In this document: positions 42,331 through 53,181 of the stretch, one piece after another | How the letters are laid out: every line of letters starts with the position of its first letter | Position numbering within the stretch: the stretch's first letter is position 1 | Origin: Ruegeria sp. HKCCSA071 | GTDB lineage: Bacteria; Pseudomonadota; Alphaproteobacteria; Rhodobacterales; Rhodobacteraceae | Assembly (NCBI RefSeq): GCF_017872555.1 | Contig: NZ_JAEDOX010000010.1 | Span: forward strand, 1 to 64,000 | Length of the DNA stretch: 64,000 nt | Direction: 5' to 3' | Translations under genes and position numbers: made by a program | Notes under the pieces: generated by a model | Seen by the model: the letters and a program-made list of their open reading frames with translations, nothing else | What the model was told of the DNA's origin: nothing | Databases searched by the model: none

Positions 42331-43716
42331 TCAGGCTTCGAGAGACCGGCGCAACATTTCCACGTCTTCAGCGATCTGACCGTCGGTCAGCTTCAGCTCT
42401 TCAATGCGCTTGACGCCATGCATGACCGTGGTGTGGTCGCGCCCGCCGAACCGACGACCGATCTCTGGCAGCGACCGGCTGGTCAGCTGCTTGCACAGAT
42501 ACATCGCCACCTGACGGGGGCGCGCGTAGGATCGCAGGCGCTTGGGACCGATGATATCAGACATGCGGATGTTGTAGTATTCGGATACTTTCCGCTGAAT
42601 CTCTTCAACTGTGATCTTACGCTCGGATGCGCGCAGGACATCTGCCAGACAATCCTGCGTCAGCTCCATGTCGATCTCGCGTCCAACCAACGAGGCAAAG
42701 GCAAACAGACGTGTCAGAGCACCTTCCAGCACGCGGACATTGGTCGAGATACGATGAGCCAAAAATTCAAGGACGCCATCTGCAATCGTCAGGTCGGGAT
42801 AGGAACTGCTATATTGCTGGACCTTGTTTTGAAGAATGCCCAGACGCAATTCATAGTCGGTCGGATGCAGGTCAACGACCAAACCACATTGAAGGCGGGA
42901 CTTTACACGATCTTCCAGATCCTTGATTTCGCCCGGGGCGCGGTCAGCCGAGATGATGATCTGCTTGTTCTGATCCACCAGCGCATTGAACGTATGGAAA
43001 AACTCTTCCTGAGTAGAATCCTTTCCGGCAATGAACTGCACGTCATCGACCATCAACACATCGACCGAACGGAACAAATGTTTGAAATCCATCATCCGGC
43101 GTTCCCGCAGGGCCTGCACGAAGCGATACATGAACTGTTCGGCTGACAGGTACAGGACATTCAGTTCCGGATGCTTGGTTTTCAGCTCCCAGGCAATTGC
43201 GTGCATCAGGTGGGTCTTACCCAGACCCACTCCACCATACAGAACGAGCGGGTTGAATGTTACCGGGCCGCCTTCGGACACACGGCGCGCGGCAGCATGG
43301 GCCAGCTCGTTGGGTTTGCCCACCACGAAACTGTCAAAGGTGAACCGCGAATCCAGCGGCGCGGCCTGCAACGACTCCAAAGCGTTCTGCGCACTATCCG
43401 TAGCGACTGTGGGTACCGGCTCTGGCCGAGTTTCGGCGACCACCTTGGCTGCGGGCTTGGGGCGTGCGGGCGAGTTGGCGGCAACACGGAAATCCAGACG
43501 CTGAACGGTTTCCCCAGCCGTATTCAGCTCGTACAAGATAAGGTCCGCAAAATTCTGGCTGACGTAATTCCCCATAAAGTTCGTTGGCACGGAAAAAACC
43601 GCCACACCATCCTGCAGCTCTTTAAATTCCAGAGGCTCGATCCAAGTGGTGAAATTATTCCGACCGACGGCCTTCAGCAATTTGTTACGCAGTAGTCCCC
43701 ATTTCTCTTGTGTCAT
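42331..43716 (-). CDS. dnaA: Chromosomal replication initiator DnaA
   Basis: AAA+ initiator that melts the origin. Domain I (1-85), AAA+ with Walker A GGVGLGKTHL near residue 162 and Walker B MVDDVQFIAG, and the DNA-binding domain IV ending GGRDHTTVMHGVKRIEEL. 461 residues. Linker of domain II is short and rich in Ala, Pro and Arg. Transcribed toward dnaN. Confidence 0.98.
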   Translation of the reverse strand: MTQEKWGLLRNKLLKAVGRNNFTTWIEPLEFKELQDGVAVFSVPTNFMGNYVSQNFADLILYELNTAGETVQRLDFRVAANSPARPKPAAKVVAETRPEPVPTVATDSAQNALESLQAAPLDSRFTFDSFVVGKPNELAHAAARRVSEGGPVTFNPLVLYGGVGLGKTHLMHAIAWELKTKHPELNVLYLSAEQFMYRFVQALRERRMMDFKHLFRSVDVLMVDDVQFIAGKDSTQEEFFHTFNALVDQNKQIIISADRAPGEIKDLEDRVKSRLQCGLVVDLHPTDYELRLGILQNKVQQYSSSYPDLTIADGVLEFLAHRISTNVRVLEGALTRLFAFASLVGREIDMELTQDCLADVLRASERKITVEEIQRKVSEYYNIRMSDIIGPKRLRSYARPRQVAMYLCKQLTSRSLPEIGRRFGGRDHTTVMHGVKRIEELKLTDGQIAEDVEMLRRSLEA

Positions 43717-43812
43717 TCAGCGCCTCACGCATCCCATTCTTATTGGCCTGTCGGCCTTATCATACGAAGCCGGTTGCCCGGTCTTGTATTCACACGCCCA
43801 AAGGAAACCTAT

Positions 43813-43834
43813 CGCCAAACCTAACGGTTTGGCG
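43813..43834. repeat. Perfect nine-base-pair hairpin upstream of dnaA
   Basis: CGCCAAACC, loop TAAC, GGTTTGGCG. About 100 bases before the dnaA start, with no T run, so more likely an operator or structured leader than a terminator. Confidence 0.5.
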
Positions 43835-44194
43835 GGATTGCCCCTGAAAGTTCGGTGCACCCGGATTTTCGACGCTCAACAATAAATGAGCGTCCCGAAA
43901 CTCGGGCTGCACGTCACAATCTCAATTTTCAGACAGGGCCGAGAATCCCGGATAACCCGGACTTCGCGGCAAATCGGCAGCCCAGCTTGCGCCAGTCGTC
44001 GACGAATGTCTCCTGATCGATCTGATGCCCGTCAGTCCGATCGAGTAAACAGCCTGTCCCCCCAAGCGAGTGAATCGCTGACATCAGTGGTAGCAACTTG
44101 AAATGGGGCGCGGCAACGAAACTCTGATATTGACTCGGGTCTTTGGTCGAAAGAATCTCTCGGTTTCGTGAAGGCGCGGTATTCCGGCAACACG

Positions 44195-44224
44195 AAAAAA
44201 GGCGCCGCAATGCGCAGCGCCTTT
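44195..44224 (-). terminator. Terminator after rpsT
   Basis: AAAGGCGC, an 11-base loop and GCGCCTTT with an A run at the left; U tail on the minus strand. Confidence 0.88.
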
Positions 44225-44271
44225 GACATTAGTTCAGCCTTGCTGACTTGACCTAAGGTAACCCGCGAGCT

Positions 44272-44535
44272 TTAGCCCAGAGCTTTGACCCGGGCCGACA
44301 GGCGCGACATTTTACGCGCGGCAGTGTTCTTGTGGAACACGCCTTTGGTAACGCCGCGCATCAGCTCAGGCTGGGCGGCGCGCAGTGCTGCGGTTGCCGC
44401 ATCTTTGTCACCGGATGCAATCGCTTCTTCGACTTTACGCAGATAGGTGCGGATGCGCGAACGACGCGCTTTGTTAACAGCGAAACGCTTTTCGTTCTGA
44501 CGGGCGCGTTTCTTTGCCTGGGGCGAATTTGCCAT
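44272..44535 (-). CDS. rpsT: 30S ribosomal protein S20
   Basis: 87 residues from ATG 44535 ([17 protein letters not shown]), the standard S20 start and length; very basic, three-helix bundle that binds 16S rRNA. Convergent distance to the terminator is 47 bases. Neighbour of dnaA, as in other alphaproteobacteria. Confidence 0.98.
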   Translation of the reverse strand: MANSPQAKKRARQNEKRFAVNKARRSRIRTYLRKVEEAIASGDKDAATAALRAAQPELMRGVTKGVFHKNTAARKMSRLSARVKALG

Positions 44536-44720
44536 GTATCTCTGACCTTCGTTCGGTACGGTTATCAAGGGTTGCGCGCCACGGACATATCCGCACCGGA
44601 TCAGAAATCACGAGTGTGAGTCGGGCCAAGCGGGCCGCACGCGCATGTATTGCGGCGCTCAATACCTAACATTTCAAGGATTGCCAAGCCGATTCTTGGA
44701 ACTCACAGACCCGGCAAAGA

Positions 44721-44745
44721 AAAGGCGGGCAACGCCCGCCTTTCA
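44721..44745 (-). terminator. Terminator after the enoyl-CoA hydratase gene
   Basis: AAAGGCGGGC, loop AAC, GCCCGCCTTT. Serves the minus-strand hydratase; can also stop plus-strand readthrough. Confidence 0.88.
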
Positions 44746-44760
44746 TTAATCTCTTGCGAT

Positions 44761-45537
44761 TTACTTGTCGCGAAACTGTGCAGCCCGCTTTTCAAGAAAC
44801 GCCGCCATGCCCTCTTTCTGGTCTTCGGTGGCAAACATGGAATGGAAGACGCGGCGCTCAAACAGCATGCCTTCACTCAGCGGAAGCTCGTAACTGCGAT
44901 TGACCGCTTCTTTTGCCGCAGCTGCCGTCAGCGCCGATTTCTCTGCTATTTTTTGCGCCGCACCGACGGCTTCGTCGATCAGTTTCTTGGCTGGTACGAC
45001 CCGGCTGACCAAACCAGCGCGCTCGGCTTCGTCCGCGTCCATGAACCGACCGGTCAGGTTCATGTCCATCGCCTTGGACTTGCCGACAAAGCGCGTCAAA
45101 CGCTGGGTGCCGCCCAACCCTGCTATTACGCCAAGGTTGATTTCAGGCTGACCGAATTTGGCAGTGTCCGCAGCAATGATGAAATCGCAGAGCATTGCCA
45201 ACTCGCATCCCCCACCCAGAGCATAGCCCGCAACAGCAGCGATGATCGGTTTGCGAATCGCCGAAACCCGATCGTTTGCATCAGCAAAAAGGTTGGTGGT
45301 GTAGACATCTACAAAGCTCATCTCGGACATTTCCCGGATGTCCGCGCCAGCAGCAAAGGCCTTGTCCGATCCGGTGATGACGATGCAACGCACCTTGTCG
45401 TTGCTGTCCGCCTCTTCCAGCGCAGTACACAACTCACCCAGCAACTGGGAGTTCAGCGCATTCAACGCATCCGGTCTGTCGAGTTTGATTAGGGCGACGT
45501 GGTCTTCGATTTCGACGATGATCGTCTCAAAAGCCAT
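44761..45537 (-). CDS. Enoyl-CoA hydratase
   Basis: 258-residue crotonase. Adds water to 2-enoyl-CoA in beta-oxidation. Oxyanion-hole strands [12 protein letters not shown] and [15 protein letters not shown], the catalytic Glu near [20 protein letters not shown] and a second in [16 protein letters not shown]. It resembles short-chain (FadB1x/PaaF-like) hydratases. It is 67 bases from mutM on the same strand; a single-gene unit is likely because of the terminator after it. Confidence 0.93.
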   Translation of the reverse strand: MAFETIIVEIEDHVALIKLDRPDALNALNSQLLGELCTALEEADSNDKVRCIVITGSDKAFAAGADIREMSEMSFVDVYTTNLFADANDRVSAIRKPIIAAVAGYALGGGCELAMLCDFIIAADTAKFGQPEINLGVIAGLGGTQRLTRFVGKSKAMDMNLTGRFMDADEAERAGLVSRVVPAKKLIDEAVGAAQKIAEKSALTAAAAKEAVNRSYELPLSEGMLFERRVFHSMFATEDQKEGMAAFLEKRAAQFRDK

Positions 45538-45603
45538 GAGAAAAAAGCTTCCGGTTGTTCCGTTCAGTTACGAGTCCTTACCACGCGAATTCTCTGGATC
45601 AAG

Positions 45604-46455
45604 CTATCTTTGGCATTGCGCACAATAGAAGGATGAGCGACCGGACTGGGTGATTCTCTGGATCAGACCATTGCAACCCTCGGTCCGGCAGGGCTTTCCT
45701 TCGCGGCCGTAGACATCAAAGCTATGCTGAAAATATCCAAGTTCTCCATCGGCTTGCCGGAAATTCCGCAGGGATGATCCGCCTGCTTCGATCGCGTCCT
45801 GCAACACCTTCCGAATGATCGGAACCAGCGACGATACACGTGCCGCAGATATTTGCCCTGCTTTACGACGTGGCGACACCTTGCCGCGATAAAGCGCTTC
45901 GCAAACATAGATATTGCCCAACCCAGCAACGATTCCCTGATCCAGAAGGGCTGATTTGACAGGGGTATTCCTGCCTTTGAACGCTTCAATCAGGTGTTGC
46001 TCATGGAAATCATTGCCCAAGGGCTCCGGTCCCAGAACCGCCAGAAGCTTGTGATCCTCGGCCGTGGCTGTGGGCAGAAGGTCCATCGCCCCGAACCGGC
46101 GTGGATCGTTAAAGGTGATACGCGCCCCGTTGGCCATGTGAAAAACAACATGGTCATGTTTCTCAGCGGCCGGATGTTCGCGCAGGAAATGACCTAGTGG
46201 ATCGCTTGACACCGTCATTCGCCCCGACATCCCCAGATGGATCAACAAGGTCTCGCCACTGCTGAGGTCGGCCAGGATGTATTTTGACCGCCGCCGCAAC
46301 CGATCCACCCGCTGCCCGGTCAGCCGTTCTGCCATGCGTTCGGGAAATGGCCAGCGCAGATCCGGGCGATTCACATCCGCCCTTTCAATCTCGACCCCCT
46401 CCATCGCAAGGCTCAGGCCGCGTCTTACAGTCTCGACCTCGGGCAATTCTGGCAT
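45604..46455 (-). CDS. mutM: Formamidopyrimidine-DNA glycosylase
   Basis: Removes 8-oxoguanine and FapyG from DNA. The start [14 protein letters not shown] carries the catalytic N-terminal Pro and Glu, so the start must be 46455. H2TH region ([21 protein letters not shown]) and a C-terminal zinc finger with four Cys (CRTEGC...YCAQCQR). 283 residues, normal. Divergent from ubiE. Confidence 0.97.
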   Translation of the reverse strand: MPELPEVETVRRGLSLAMEGVEIERADVNRPDLRWPFPERMAERLTGQRVDRLRRRSKYILADLSSGETLLIHLGMSGRMTVSSDPLGHFLREHPAAEKHDHVVFHMANGARITFNDPRRFGAMDLLPTATAEDHKLLAVLGPEPLGNDFHEQHLIEAFKGRNTPVKSALLDQGIVAGLGNIYVCEALYRGKVSPRRKAGQISAARVSSLVPIIRKVLQDAIEAGGSSLRNFRQADGELGYFQHSFDVYGREGKPCRTEGCNGLIQRITQSGRSSFYCAQCQR

Positions 46456-46541
46456 TACAGGGCTCCTATTCCAAAGGGCCGCATTGTGCCCCGCTCCCAG
46501 AGCCCTATAACAGAAGCGAAATTCGACAAACGGCAAGGCTT

Positions 46542-47294
46542 ATGTCCGACAACAGCGACAACACCACTCATTTCGGGTTCGAAACCGTACGCGAGGCTGA
46601 CAAGGCCGGGCGCGTGCAGGGCGTGTTCAACTCGGTCGCCTCGAAATATGACGTGATGAACGATGTCATGTCGATGGGTATCCACCGGGTCTGGAAAGAT
46701 GCGATGATGGACTGGTTGGCGCCACGCCCCGATCAGCGTTTGCTGGATGTCGCAGGCGGAACCGGTGACATTTCCTTTCGCTTTCTGAAACGCGCAGGCT
46801 ATGGCCATGCCACGGTTCTTGATCTGACAGAACCCATGCTGGTCGAAGGACGGCAACGCGCCGAAGCCGACCAGATGGCCGACAGCCTGAACTGGGTGGT
46901 GGGCGACGCTATGGCCCTGCCGTTCGAAGACAACACCTTTGATGTCTACACGATCTCGTTCGGCATCCGGAACGTGACCCGCCCGCAAGAGGCCCTGAAC
47001 GAAGCCTTTCGCGTTCTGAAACCTGGTGGCCGCCTGATGGTGCTGGAGTTCAGTCAGCTTCCCAATGACGGGCTGCAAAAGCTCTATGACCTCTACAGCT
47101 TCAATGTCATTCCACGCATGGGAAAGCTGATCGCGAATGATTACGACAGCTATCAGTATCTGGTGGAGTCGATCCGCAAGTTCCCCGATCAGGAAACCTT
47201 CCTGAACATGGTCCGAACCGCTGGCTTCGAAAACGCGAAATTCCGCAATCTCAGCATGGGTATCGCCGCGCTGCATTCCGGCTGGAAGATCTGA
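46542..47294 (+). CDS. ubiE: Ubiquinone/menaquinone biosynthesis C-methyltransferase
   Basis: SAM-dependent C-methylation in ubiquinone synthesis. 250 residues with the SAM loop [15 protein letters not shown] (about residue 68) and UbiE signatures [14 protein letters not shown] and [11 protein letters not shown]. Start MSDNSD at 46542. Followed three bases later by ubiB on the same strand. Confidence 0.96.
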   Translation: MSDNSDNTTHFGFETVREADKAGRVQGVFNSVASKYDVMNDVMSMGIHRVWKDAMMDWLAPRPDQRLLDVAGGTGDISFRFLKRAGYGHATVLDLTEPMLVEGRQRAEADQMADSLNWVVGDAMALPFEDNTFDVYTISFGIRNVTRPQEALNEAFRVLKPGGRLMVLEFSQLPNDGLQKLYDLYSFNVIPRMGKLIANDYDSYQYLVESIRKFPDQETFLNMVRTAGFENAKFRNLSMGIAALHSGWKI

Positions 47295-47297
47295 CGC

Positions 47298-48827
47298 ATG
47301 CGCGGTCCCCACAACATCATCCGCCTGATCCGAACGGGCGCCACGCTTGAGCGCACCGGCGCCATGAATGTGGTCCTCGACGCGTTCGAGGCACCACGGG
47401 TTATCCGATTTCTTGCCCACGCTCTAGGCAAACCGTTTTGGTGGCTGGGTTACAAGGGCGACCCAAAGATGCCGCCTGCAACACGTGCGCTCACCGCCCT
47501 GGGCCCGGCCTACATCAAGTTTGGTCAGGTGCTTTCGACACGCCCGGATGTTGTAGGCGATGAACTGGCTGTGCAGCTTCGTGTTTTGCAAGACAAACTG
47601 CCACCGTTCTCAAAAGCCGAGGCTTTGGCCGAAGTAGAAAGGGAACTGGGGCAACCTGTTGCCGAGATATTCAGCGAATTCAGTGAACCCATAGCTGCCG
47701 CCTCGATCGCACAGGTCCACAAGGCCAAGCTTGCGAGCACCGGAGAAGACGTGGCCGTCAAAGTCCTGCGTCCCAATATCGAACGCGCCTTTCGCAAGGA
47801 TGTAGATGCGTTCTACTTCGCCGCCCGCATCGTCGATTTGTTTGCGCCCGGAGCCCGCCGATTGCGCCCGATGGAGGTCATTGAACATTTCGATGGCGTT
47901 GTACGGGGTGAACTGGATCTGCGTCTGGAAAGCGCTGCTGCCTCGGAATACGCGGCCAACACAAAAGACGACACAGGGTTCTGGCTGCCGCCCGTATTGT
48001 GGTCACTGTCGGCACGACGCGTGATGACACTCAGCTGGGCCGACGGTATTCCATTGGGTGAAAACGACGCGCTCGATGCCGCCGGCCACAACCGCCGTGA
48101 TCTGGCGGAACGTGTGCTGCGCCTGTTCCTTCTTCACGCCCTGCGCGACGGCTATTTCCACGCCGATATGCATCAGGGCAACCTCAAGGTCGCCGCCAAC
48201 GGTGATATCATCGCTTATGATTACGGTATCATGGGCCATATCGACGAATACACGCGCCGGGTCTATGCCGAGATACTGTTCGGCTTCATCCGCCGCGACT
48301 ATAAGCGCGTGGCCGAAGTGCATTTCGAAGCCGGTTACGTTCCCGCACATCAGGACGTCGACGAATTCGCCCGCGCCCTGCGTGCGGTTGGCGAACCGAT
48401 CTTCGGCATGGATGCCTCGCATATTTCGATGGGCCGTTTGCTAAGCTATCTGTTCGAAGTGACAGAGCGTTTTGGCATGGAAACCCGAACCGAGCTGATC
48501 CTTCTTCAGCGCACGATGGTCGTGGTTGAAGGCGTAGCCCGGTCTCTGGATGACCACATCAATATCTGGGAAGTTGCCCGCCCCGTGGTCGAAGATTACA
48601 TCAAACAATCCATCGGCCCGCGCGCCGCGCTTCGTGACTTTGCCAAAACAGCTTTGGTTCTGGCGCGCTTTGGCCCACGACTGCCGACGCTGGTCGAAGA
48701 TGCATTGATTGCGCAGACACACAAAGATGAGCCGGATAATCCCGGACTGATGCAAAAAGTATTGCCCGCCGCTATCGGCGCTTTTGTCGGCGCAGCTGCT
48801 GTTTTGTTGATCGCCACACTCGGTTGA
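47298..48827 (+). CDS. ubiB: UbiB, ubiquinone biosynthesis kinase-like ATPase
   Basis: ABC1/ADCK/UbiB family, needed for aerobic ubiquinone synthesis, probably by ATP-driven lipid extraction. 509 residues. Motif KxGQxxxxR (YIKFGQVLSTRPDV), the Ala-rich nucleotide loop AAASIAQVH, and HADMHQGNLKV as the catalytic loop. A C-terminal membrane helix (AAIGAFVGAAAVLLIATLG) anchors it. Three bases after ubiE; terminator-like hairpin follows at 48889. Confidence 0.96.
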   Translation: MRGPHNIIRLIRTGATLERTGAMNVVLDAFEAPRVIRFLAHALGKPFWWLGYKGDPKMPPATRALTALGPAYIKFGQVLSTRPDVVGDELAVQLRVLQDKLPPFSKAEALAEVERELGQPVAEIFSEFSEPIAAASIAQVHKAKLASTGEDVAVKVLRPNIERAFRKDVDAFYFAARIVDLFAPGARRLRPMEVIEHFDGVVRGELDLRLESAAASEYAANTKDDTGFWLPPVLWSLSARRVMTLSWADGIPLGENDALDAAGHNRRDLAERVLRLFLLHALRDGYFHADMHQGNLKVAANGDIIAYDYGIMGHIDEYTRRVYAEILFGFIRRDYKRVAEVHFEAGYVPAHQDVDEFARALRAVGEPIFGMDASHISMGRLLSYLFEVTERFGMETRTELILLQRTMVVVEGVARSLDDHINIWEVARPVVEDYIKQSIGPRAALRDFAKTALVLARFGPRLPTLVEDALIAQTHKDEPDNPGLMQKVLPAAIGAFVGAAAVLLIATLG

Positions 48828-48888
48828 TTGTGATCCGCAGCTTCATCTGGCTGAAAATAACCTCGGGGGGAATCGCGCCTTGCGCGAT

Positions 48889-48910
48889 GGGGGGCAGACA
48901 GCCCCCCTTT
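48889..48910. terminator. Strong hairpin between ubiB and the thiolase
   Basis: GGGGGGC, loop AGACA, GCCCCCC, then three T. The short U tail makes function uncertain. It can serve both convergent genes. Confidence 0.5.
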
Positions 48911-48923
48911 GCCCAGACCCGGA

Positions 48924-50099
48924 TCAGAGCCGCTCGATGGCAATGGCGATCCCCTGACCGCCACCGATACACATGGTGATCAACCCTTTTGATCCGCCTG
49001 TGCGCTCCAACTCGTAAAGCGTCTTCATGGTAATGATGGCGCCCGTCGCGCCTACAGGGTGCCCCAGCGCTATCGCGCCTCCATTCGGGTTCACTTTCGC
49101 TGCATCCAACCCAAGCTCCTGGTTGACGGCCAGCGCCTGCGCGGCAAATGCTTCGTTGCTTTCGATCACTTCGAAATCTTCCGCCGACAAACCCGTCTTT
49201 TTGAACAGGTTCTGAACGGCCGGTACCGGGCCAATACCCATGACTTCGGGGCGCACGCCAGCATGTGCATATCCGATCACACGCGCTTTTGGCTTCAATC
49301 CGGCCTTTTCCGCCGCGCCCGCCGTTGCCAGAACCATCGCCGCCGCGCCGTCGTTGATGCCCGAGGCATTGCCCGCCGTCACACGCCCATCTTTTTTGAA
49401 CACCGGTCGCAACCCGGCCAACGCATCGGCTGTCGTCGCCTTTGGATGCTCATCAACTTTGAAATCCACAATGTCACGCTTGACCTTCACCTGAACGGGC
49501 ACGATCTGGCTTTCGAAATATCCGGCTTCAATTGCAGCTGCCGCGCGGGTCTGGCTAGTCAGGGCGAAGTCGTCCATCTGTTCACGACTGATCTGGTGTT
49601 CATCGGCAACGTTCTCGGCCGTCACGCCCATGTGCCCTGTGCCAAAGGGGCAGTTCAATGCACCCAGCATCATGTCCAGCGATGTGACATCACCCATTTT
49701 CGCGCCCCAGCGCGCCTGTGGAACAATGTAAGGGCTGCGCGACATGCTTTCTGCGCCACCTGCCACGGCGAAATCGGCATCGCCAAGCATCAAGGATTGC
49801 ACTGCTGACACGATCGCCTGTGCCCCCGAACCGCACAGCCGATTTACATTCATCGCAGGGGTGCCGTTCGGAATTCCGGCCTGCATCGCGGCCACGCGCG
49901 ACAGGTACATGTCCCGAGGTTCGGTGTTGATGACATGGCCAAATACAACATGCCCGATCTGAGCACCTTCTACCCCAGACCGCTCCAAGGCGGTTTCGGT
50001 GACCACCGTCGCCAGATCAATGGGCGCGGTTGACGCAAGTGCGCCACCGAAAGTTCCAATCGCGGTGCGCGCACCATCCAGCAATACGATGTCTGTCAT
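48924..50099 (-). CDS. Acetyl-CoA acetyltransferase (thiolase)
   Basis: 391 residues. Thiolase active-site residues are [11 protein letters not shown] (nucleophilic Cys about residue 88), GHPVGATGA (His) and [10 protein letters not shown] (Cys near the C-terminus). It condenses or splits acetyl-CoA and 3-ketoacyl-CoA, and is close to AtoB/BktB types. The gene precedes an XRE-cupin regulator on the other strand. Alternative: beta-ketothiolase of beta-oxidation. Confidence 0.94.
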   Translation of the reverse strand: MTDIVLLDGARTAIGTFGGALASTAPIDLATVVTETALERSGVEGAQIGHVVFGHVINTEPRDMYLSRVAAMQAGIPNGTPAMNVNRLCGSGAQAIVSAVQSLMLGDADFAVAGGAESMSRSPYIVPQARWGAKMGDVTSLDMMLGALNCPFGTGHMGVTAENVADEHQISREQMDDFALTSQTRAAAAIEAGYFESQIVPVQVKVKRDIVDFKVDEHPKATTADALAGLRPVFKKDGRVTAGNASGINDGAAAMVLATAGAAEKAGLKPKARVIGYAHAGVRPEVMGIGPVPAVQNLFKKTGLSAEDFEVIESNEAFAAQALAVNQELGLDAAKVNPNGGAIALGHPVGATGAIITMKTLYELERTGGSKGLITMCIGGGQGIAIAIERL

Positions 50100-50203
50100 G
50101 TCTTTCTCCTCTTGGAATCGTCGTCAGTATGCACACGCAGCATTATTCTGTCCTATAGGACGTGCCGTCACGGATGGAATTGACAAGCGAGGTCCCAATA
50201 CGC

Positions 50204-50779
50204 ATGGATTCCGTCATGACGGAGAACACAGACGATATCCTGAACCTTTTGCCCGCCCGCCTGAAAGAAGCACGACGGGCCAAAGGACTGTCGCTGGAAG
50301 CAGTCGCAAACCTCAGTGGCGTATCCAGATCCATGGTTAGCCAGATCGAACGCGGGGAAAGCAGCCCAACGATCTCGACCCTCTGGAACCTGACACGTGC
50401 GCTACAGGTGGATTTTGCCGGTCTTCTGGAAGGTTCAAAAGCCAGCGATCAAATCGAGGTGCTGCGCGCGTCCGAGGTGCCCAGCATCGACAATATGGGG
50501 CAGAACTGTCGCATTCGCATCCTGTCCCCACCGGAAGAGGCCGGAGGTCATGAGGTTTATGATATCGAGTTCGACACAGGCGGGGCCTTGAACAGTCAGC
50601 CCCATGCGCGCGGCGCGCACGAACAGCTGACAGTGCTGGAAGGCACCGTCAAGGTTACATCGGGCAGTGCCGTTTCGGAACTGAGCCAAGGGGACACCGC
50701 CCGCTATGCCGCGGATATCGTGCATTCCATCTCGGCCAAAGAACCTGCGCGGGTGTTTTTGATCGTAAAGAACGCCTGA
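50204..50779 (+). CDS. XRE-cupin transcriptional regulator, probable controller of kbl-tdh
   Basis: About 190 residues. Helix-turn-helix (LSLEAVANLSGVSRSMVSQIERGESSPTISTLW) and C-terminal cupin (GAHEQLTVLEGTVKV, ELSQGDTARYAADIVHS). Start ambiguous: ATG at 50162, 50204 or 50216; 50204 is picked for the GAGGT upstream. It is 110 bases before kbl, on the same strand, with inverted repeats between. Binding of the threonine pathway is inference. Confidence 0.85.
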   Translation: MDSVMTENTDDILNLLPARLKEARRAKGLSLEAVANLSGVSRSMVSQIERGESSPTISTLWNLTRALQVDFAGLLEGSKASDQIEVLRASEVPSIDNMGQNCRIRILSPPEEAGGHEVYDIEFDTGGALNSQPHARGAHEQLTVLEGTVKVTSGSAVSELSQGDTARYAADIVHSISAKEPARVFLIVKNA

Positions 50780-50802
50780 CATCAGCAATTTTCCGCCTTC
50801 AC

Positions 50803-50846
50803 GGAAATTTTTCCTGTATATTGAAATTCCCCTATTTGGGAAATTC
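50803..50846. promoter_or_regulatory. Two inverted repeats between the XRE-cupin gene and kbl
   Basis: GGAAATTTTTCC at 50803-50814, and GAAATTCCC (50823-50831) facing GGGAAATTC (50838-50846) with one arm mismatch. TTTCC/GGAAA half sites are repeated four times in 44 bases, ending 44 bases before kbl. Likely regulator binding sites. Confidence 0.5.
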
Positions 50847-50889
50847 ATCCGCTATGTTAGATGTGCGACTCAGTTGAACGGAGGTCGCC

Positions 50890-52074
50890 ATGGCAGATGC
50901 ATTCCTGTCCCACATCACGGACACACTCGCGCAGATCGAATCCGAAGGGCTGTACAAGCGCGAACGAATGATCACCTCGCCTCAGGGCGGTGAGATTACG
51001 GTGGGCGGAAAACGGGTGATCAACCTGTGCGCCAACAACTATCTGGGTCTTGCGGATCACCCCGCGCTGATCGAGGCCGCAACCAATGCGATGGGTCCGA
51101 AGGGTTTCGGCATGGCCTCGGTCCGGTTCATTTGCGGGACGCAGGATATTCACCGTGAACTGGAACAGCGGTTGGCCAAGTTCCTGAACAAGGACGATGC
51201 GATCCTGTTCGCGGCCTGTTTTGATGCCAATGGCGGGCTGTTCGAACCGTTGCTGGGGCCTGAAGATGCCATCATTTCGGACAGTCTGAACCACGCCTCT
51301 ATCATTGACGGGGTGCGGCTGTGCAAGGCCAAGCGCTATCGCTATCTGAACAATGACATGAATGACCTTGAAGCGTGGCTGAAGCAGGCGCGCGAGGATG
51401 GCGCGCGTCATATCATGATCGCAACCGATGGCGTGTTCTCGATGGATGGCTATTTGGCCAACTTGCCGAAAATTCGCGAACTGGCTGATAAATACGATGC
51501 CATCGTCATGGTCGATGATTGCCATGCAACAGGCTTCATGGGGCCGCGCGGCGCCGGAACACCGGATCACTTTGGTGTTGATGTCGACATTCTGACAGGA
51601 ACTTTGGGCAAGGCACTTGGGGGGGCAATCGGCGGCTACATCGCCGGGCCGCAGCCAGTGATCGACCTGCTGCGGCAGCGGGCGCGGCCCTATCTGTTCT
51701 CGAATTCGCTGCCGCCATCCATCGTCGCCGCAGGGCTTGAGGCAATCCACCTGGTCGAAGAGGGCGACATTCTACGCGCGCAGTTGTTCGGAAACGCAAA
51801 GTACTGGCGTGCCGGTCTGGAAAAGCTTGGTTTTGATCTGTTGCCCGGTGAACATCCGATTATCCCTGTCATGCTGGGCGATGCAACGCTGGCACAAGAG
51901 ATGGCCGCCAAGCTGTTTGATGAGGGCGTGTATGTCTCGGGCTTCTTCTTTCCTGTTGTTCCCCGCGGACAGGCGCGGATCAGAACGCAGATGAACGCTG
52001 CCCTGACGCGGGACGAACTGGACCGCGCGTTGGCGGCCTTTGGCAGGGTCGGCAAGGAACTGGGGGTGATTTGA
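50890..52074 (+). CDS. kbl: Glycine C-acetyltransferase (2-amino-3-ketobutyrate CoA ligase)
   Basis: PLP enzyme that splits 2-amino-3-oxobutyrate with CoA into glycine and acetyl-CoA. 394 residues. The PLP lysine is in [15 protein letters not shown], and the fold-type-I marks are [10 protein letters not shown] and [20 protein letters not shown] precedes ATG 50890. Stop and tdh start share bases as TGATG; together they degrade threonine. Confidence 0.97.
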   Translation: MADAFLSHITDTLAQIESEGLYKRERMITSPQGGEITVGGKRVINLCANNYLGLADHPALIEAATNAMGPKGFGMASVRFICGTQDIHRELEQRLAKFLNKDDAILFAACFDANGGLFEPLLGPEDAIISDSLNHASIIDGVRLCKAKRYRYLNNDMNDLEAWLKQAREDGARHIMIATDGVFSMDGYLANLPKIRELADKYDAIVMVDDCHATGFMGPRGAGTPDHFGVDVDILTGTLGKALGGAIGGYIAGPQPVIDLLRQRARPYLFSNSLPPSIVAAGLEAIHLVEEGDILRAQLFGNAKYWRAGLEKLGFDLLPGEHPIIPVMLGDATLAQEMAAKLFDEGVYVSGFFFPVVPRGQARIRTQMNAALTRDELDRALAAFGRVGKELGVI

Positions 52075-53117
52075 TGCGACCCAACACGATGAAAGCGCTG
52101 GAAAAGTCGAAACCCGAAGAAGGGTTGTGGATGGTACAGGCCCCGGTTCCCGAAATTGGGCCTGATGAGGTGCTGATCAAGATCAACAAGACCGGAATTT
52201 GCGGTACCGACATTCACATCTGGAACTGGGATGAGTGGGCCTCTCACACCGTTCCGGTTCCGATGATCACTGGTCATGAGTTCGCCGGGGAAATCGTCGA
52301 GATTGGGCGCAACGTCACCGGTCTGGATGTTGGGCAGCGCTGTTCCGGCGAAGGGCATCTGATCGGCACTGAAAGCCGTCAAAGCCGAGCCGGCAAGTTT
52401 CACCTCGACCCCGGCACGCGCGGGATCGGGGTGAACGAACAGGGTGCGTTTGCGCAATACCTGAAACTGCCTGCTTTCAACGTTGTTCCCCTGCCGGACG
52501 ATATCCCGGATGAGATCGGGGCAATCCTTGATCCGCTGGGCAATGCTGTACACACCGCGCTAAGCTTTGACCTTCTGGGCGAGGACGTCCTGATCACCGG
52601 CGCAGGACCCATCGGCATCATGGCGGCCGCCGTTGCCCGCCATGCAGGTGCCCGCAATGTTGTGATTACGGACATTAACGCTGAACGATTGAAACTGGCT
52701 GAACATGTGGTGCCGTCGGTGCGGACCGTTGATGTTTCCAAACAAGATTTGCACGACATCATCGCACAGCTTGGAATGAAAGAAGGCTTTGATGTGGGGC
52801 TTGAAATGTCCGGCTCACAAGCCGCGCTGGACCAGATGGTCGAAGCGCTTGTGATGGGTGGGAAAATCGCCTTGCTGGGGATACCGCCGGGGAAATCTCC
52901 GGTCGACTGGTCGCGCATCGTTTTCAAGGCGATCACAATCAAGGGCGTCTATGGTCGCGAGATGTTCGAGACCTGGTACAAGATGATCGCCATGCTGCAA
53001 AACGGTTTGGATGTGTCCCGCGTGATCACGCATCGCTTTGCGGTTGATGATTTCTCGGATGGTTTCGCCGCGATGAAATCAGGCCTCTCTGGCAAGGTTG
53101 TCCTTGACTGGACCTAA
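52074..53117 (+). CDS. tdh: L-threonine 3-dehydrogenase
   Basis: Oxidises threonine to 2-amino-3-oxobutyrate with NAD, feeding Kbl. Zinc alcohol-dehydrogenase fold: catalytic Cys in [24 protein letters not shown], and the nucleotide loop [11 protein letters not shown]. 347 residues from ATG 52074 (TGATG overlap with kbl); an ATG five codons in matches the usual N-terminus (MKALEK). Possible loss of some structural-zinc cysteines: only one Cys (RCSGEGH) is seen in that region. Confidence 0.96.
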   Translation: MRPNTMKALEKSKPEEGLWMVQAPVPEIGPDEVLIKINKTGICGTDIHIWNWDEWASHTVPVPMITGHEFAGEIVEIGRNVTGLDVGQRCSGEGHLIGTESRQSRAGKFHLDPGTRGIGVNEQGAFAQYLKLPAFNVVPLPDDIPDEIGAILDPLGNAVHTALSFDLLGEDVLITGAGPIGIMAAAVARHAGARNVVITDINAERLKLAEHVVPSVRTVDVSKQDLHDIIAQLGMKEGFDVGLEMSGSQAALDQMVEALVMGGKIALLGIPPGKSPVDWSRIVFKAITIKGVYGREMFETWYKMIAMLQNGLDVSRVITHRFAVDDFSDGFAAMKSGLSGKVVLDWT

Positions 53118-53181
53118 CCCGCTGGAAAGTTACGAACTCAACGCCTAGACAGGTGCAAGGATCGCACAAGGGAGGCATGAG

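Larger units (their letters stand above)
43717..44271. other. Promoter region of dnaA, hairpin-bearing
   Basis: 555 bases between dnaA and rpsT with no gene. Holds a perfect hairpin (43813-43834) and the rpsT terminator at the right. No clear cluster of DnaA boxes (TTATCCACA-type) was found; the nearest match is GTATTCACA at 43787-43795 with two mismatches. So I do not call an origin here. Confidence 0.6.

Noticed and set aside
43717..44271. Origin of replication next to dnaA
   Set aside because: No cluster of DnaA boxes, only one two-mismatch candidate. In this group the origin is often not next to dnaA.
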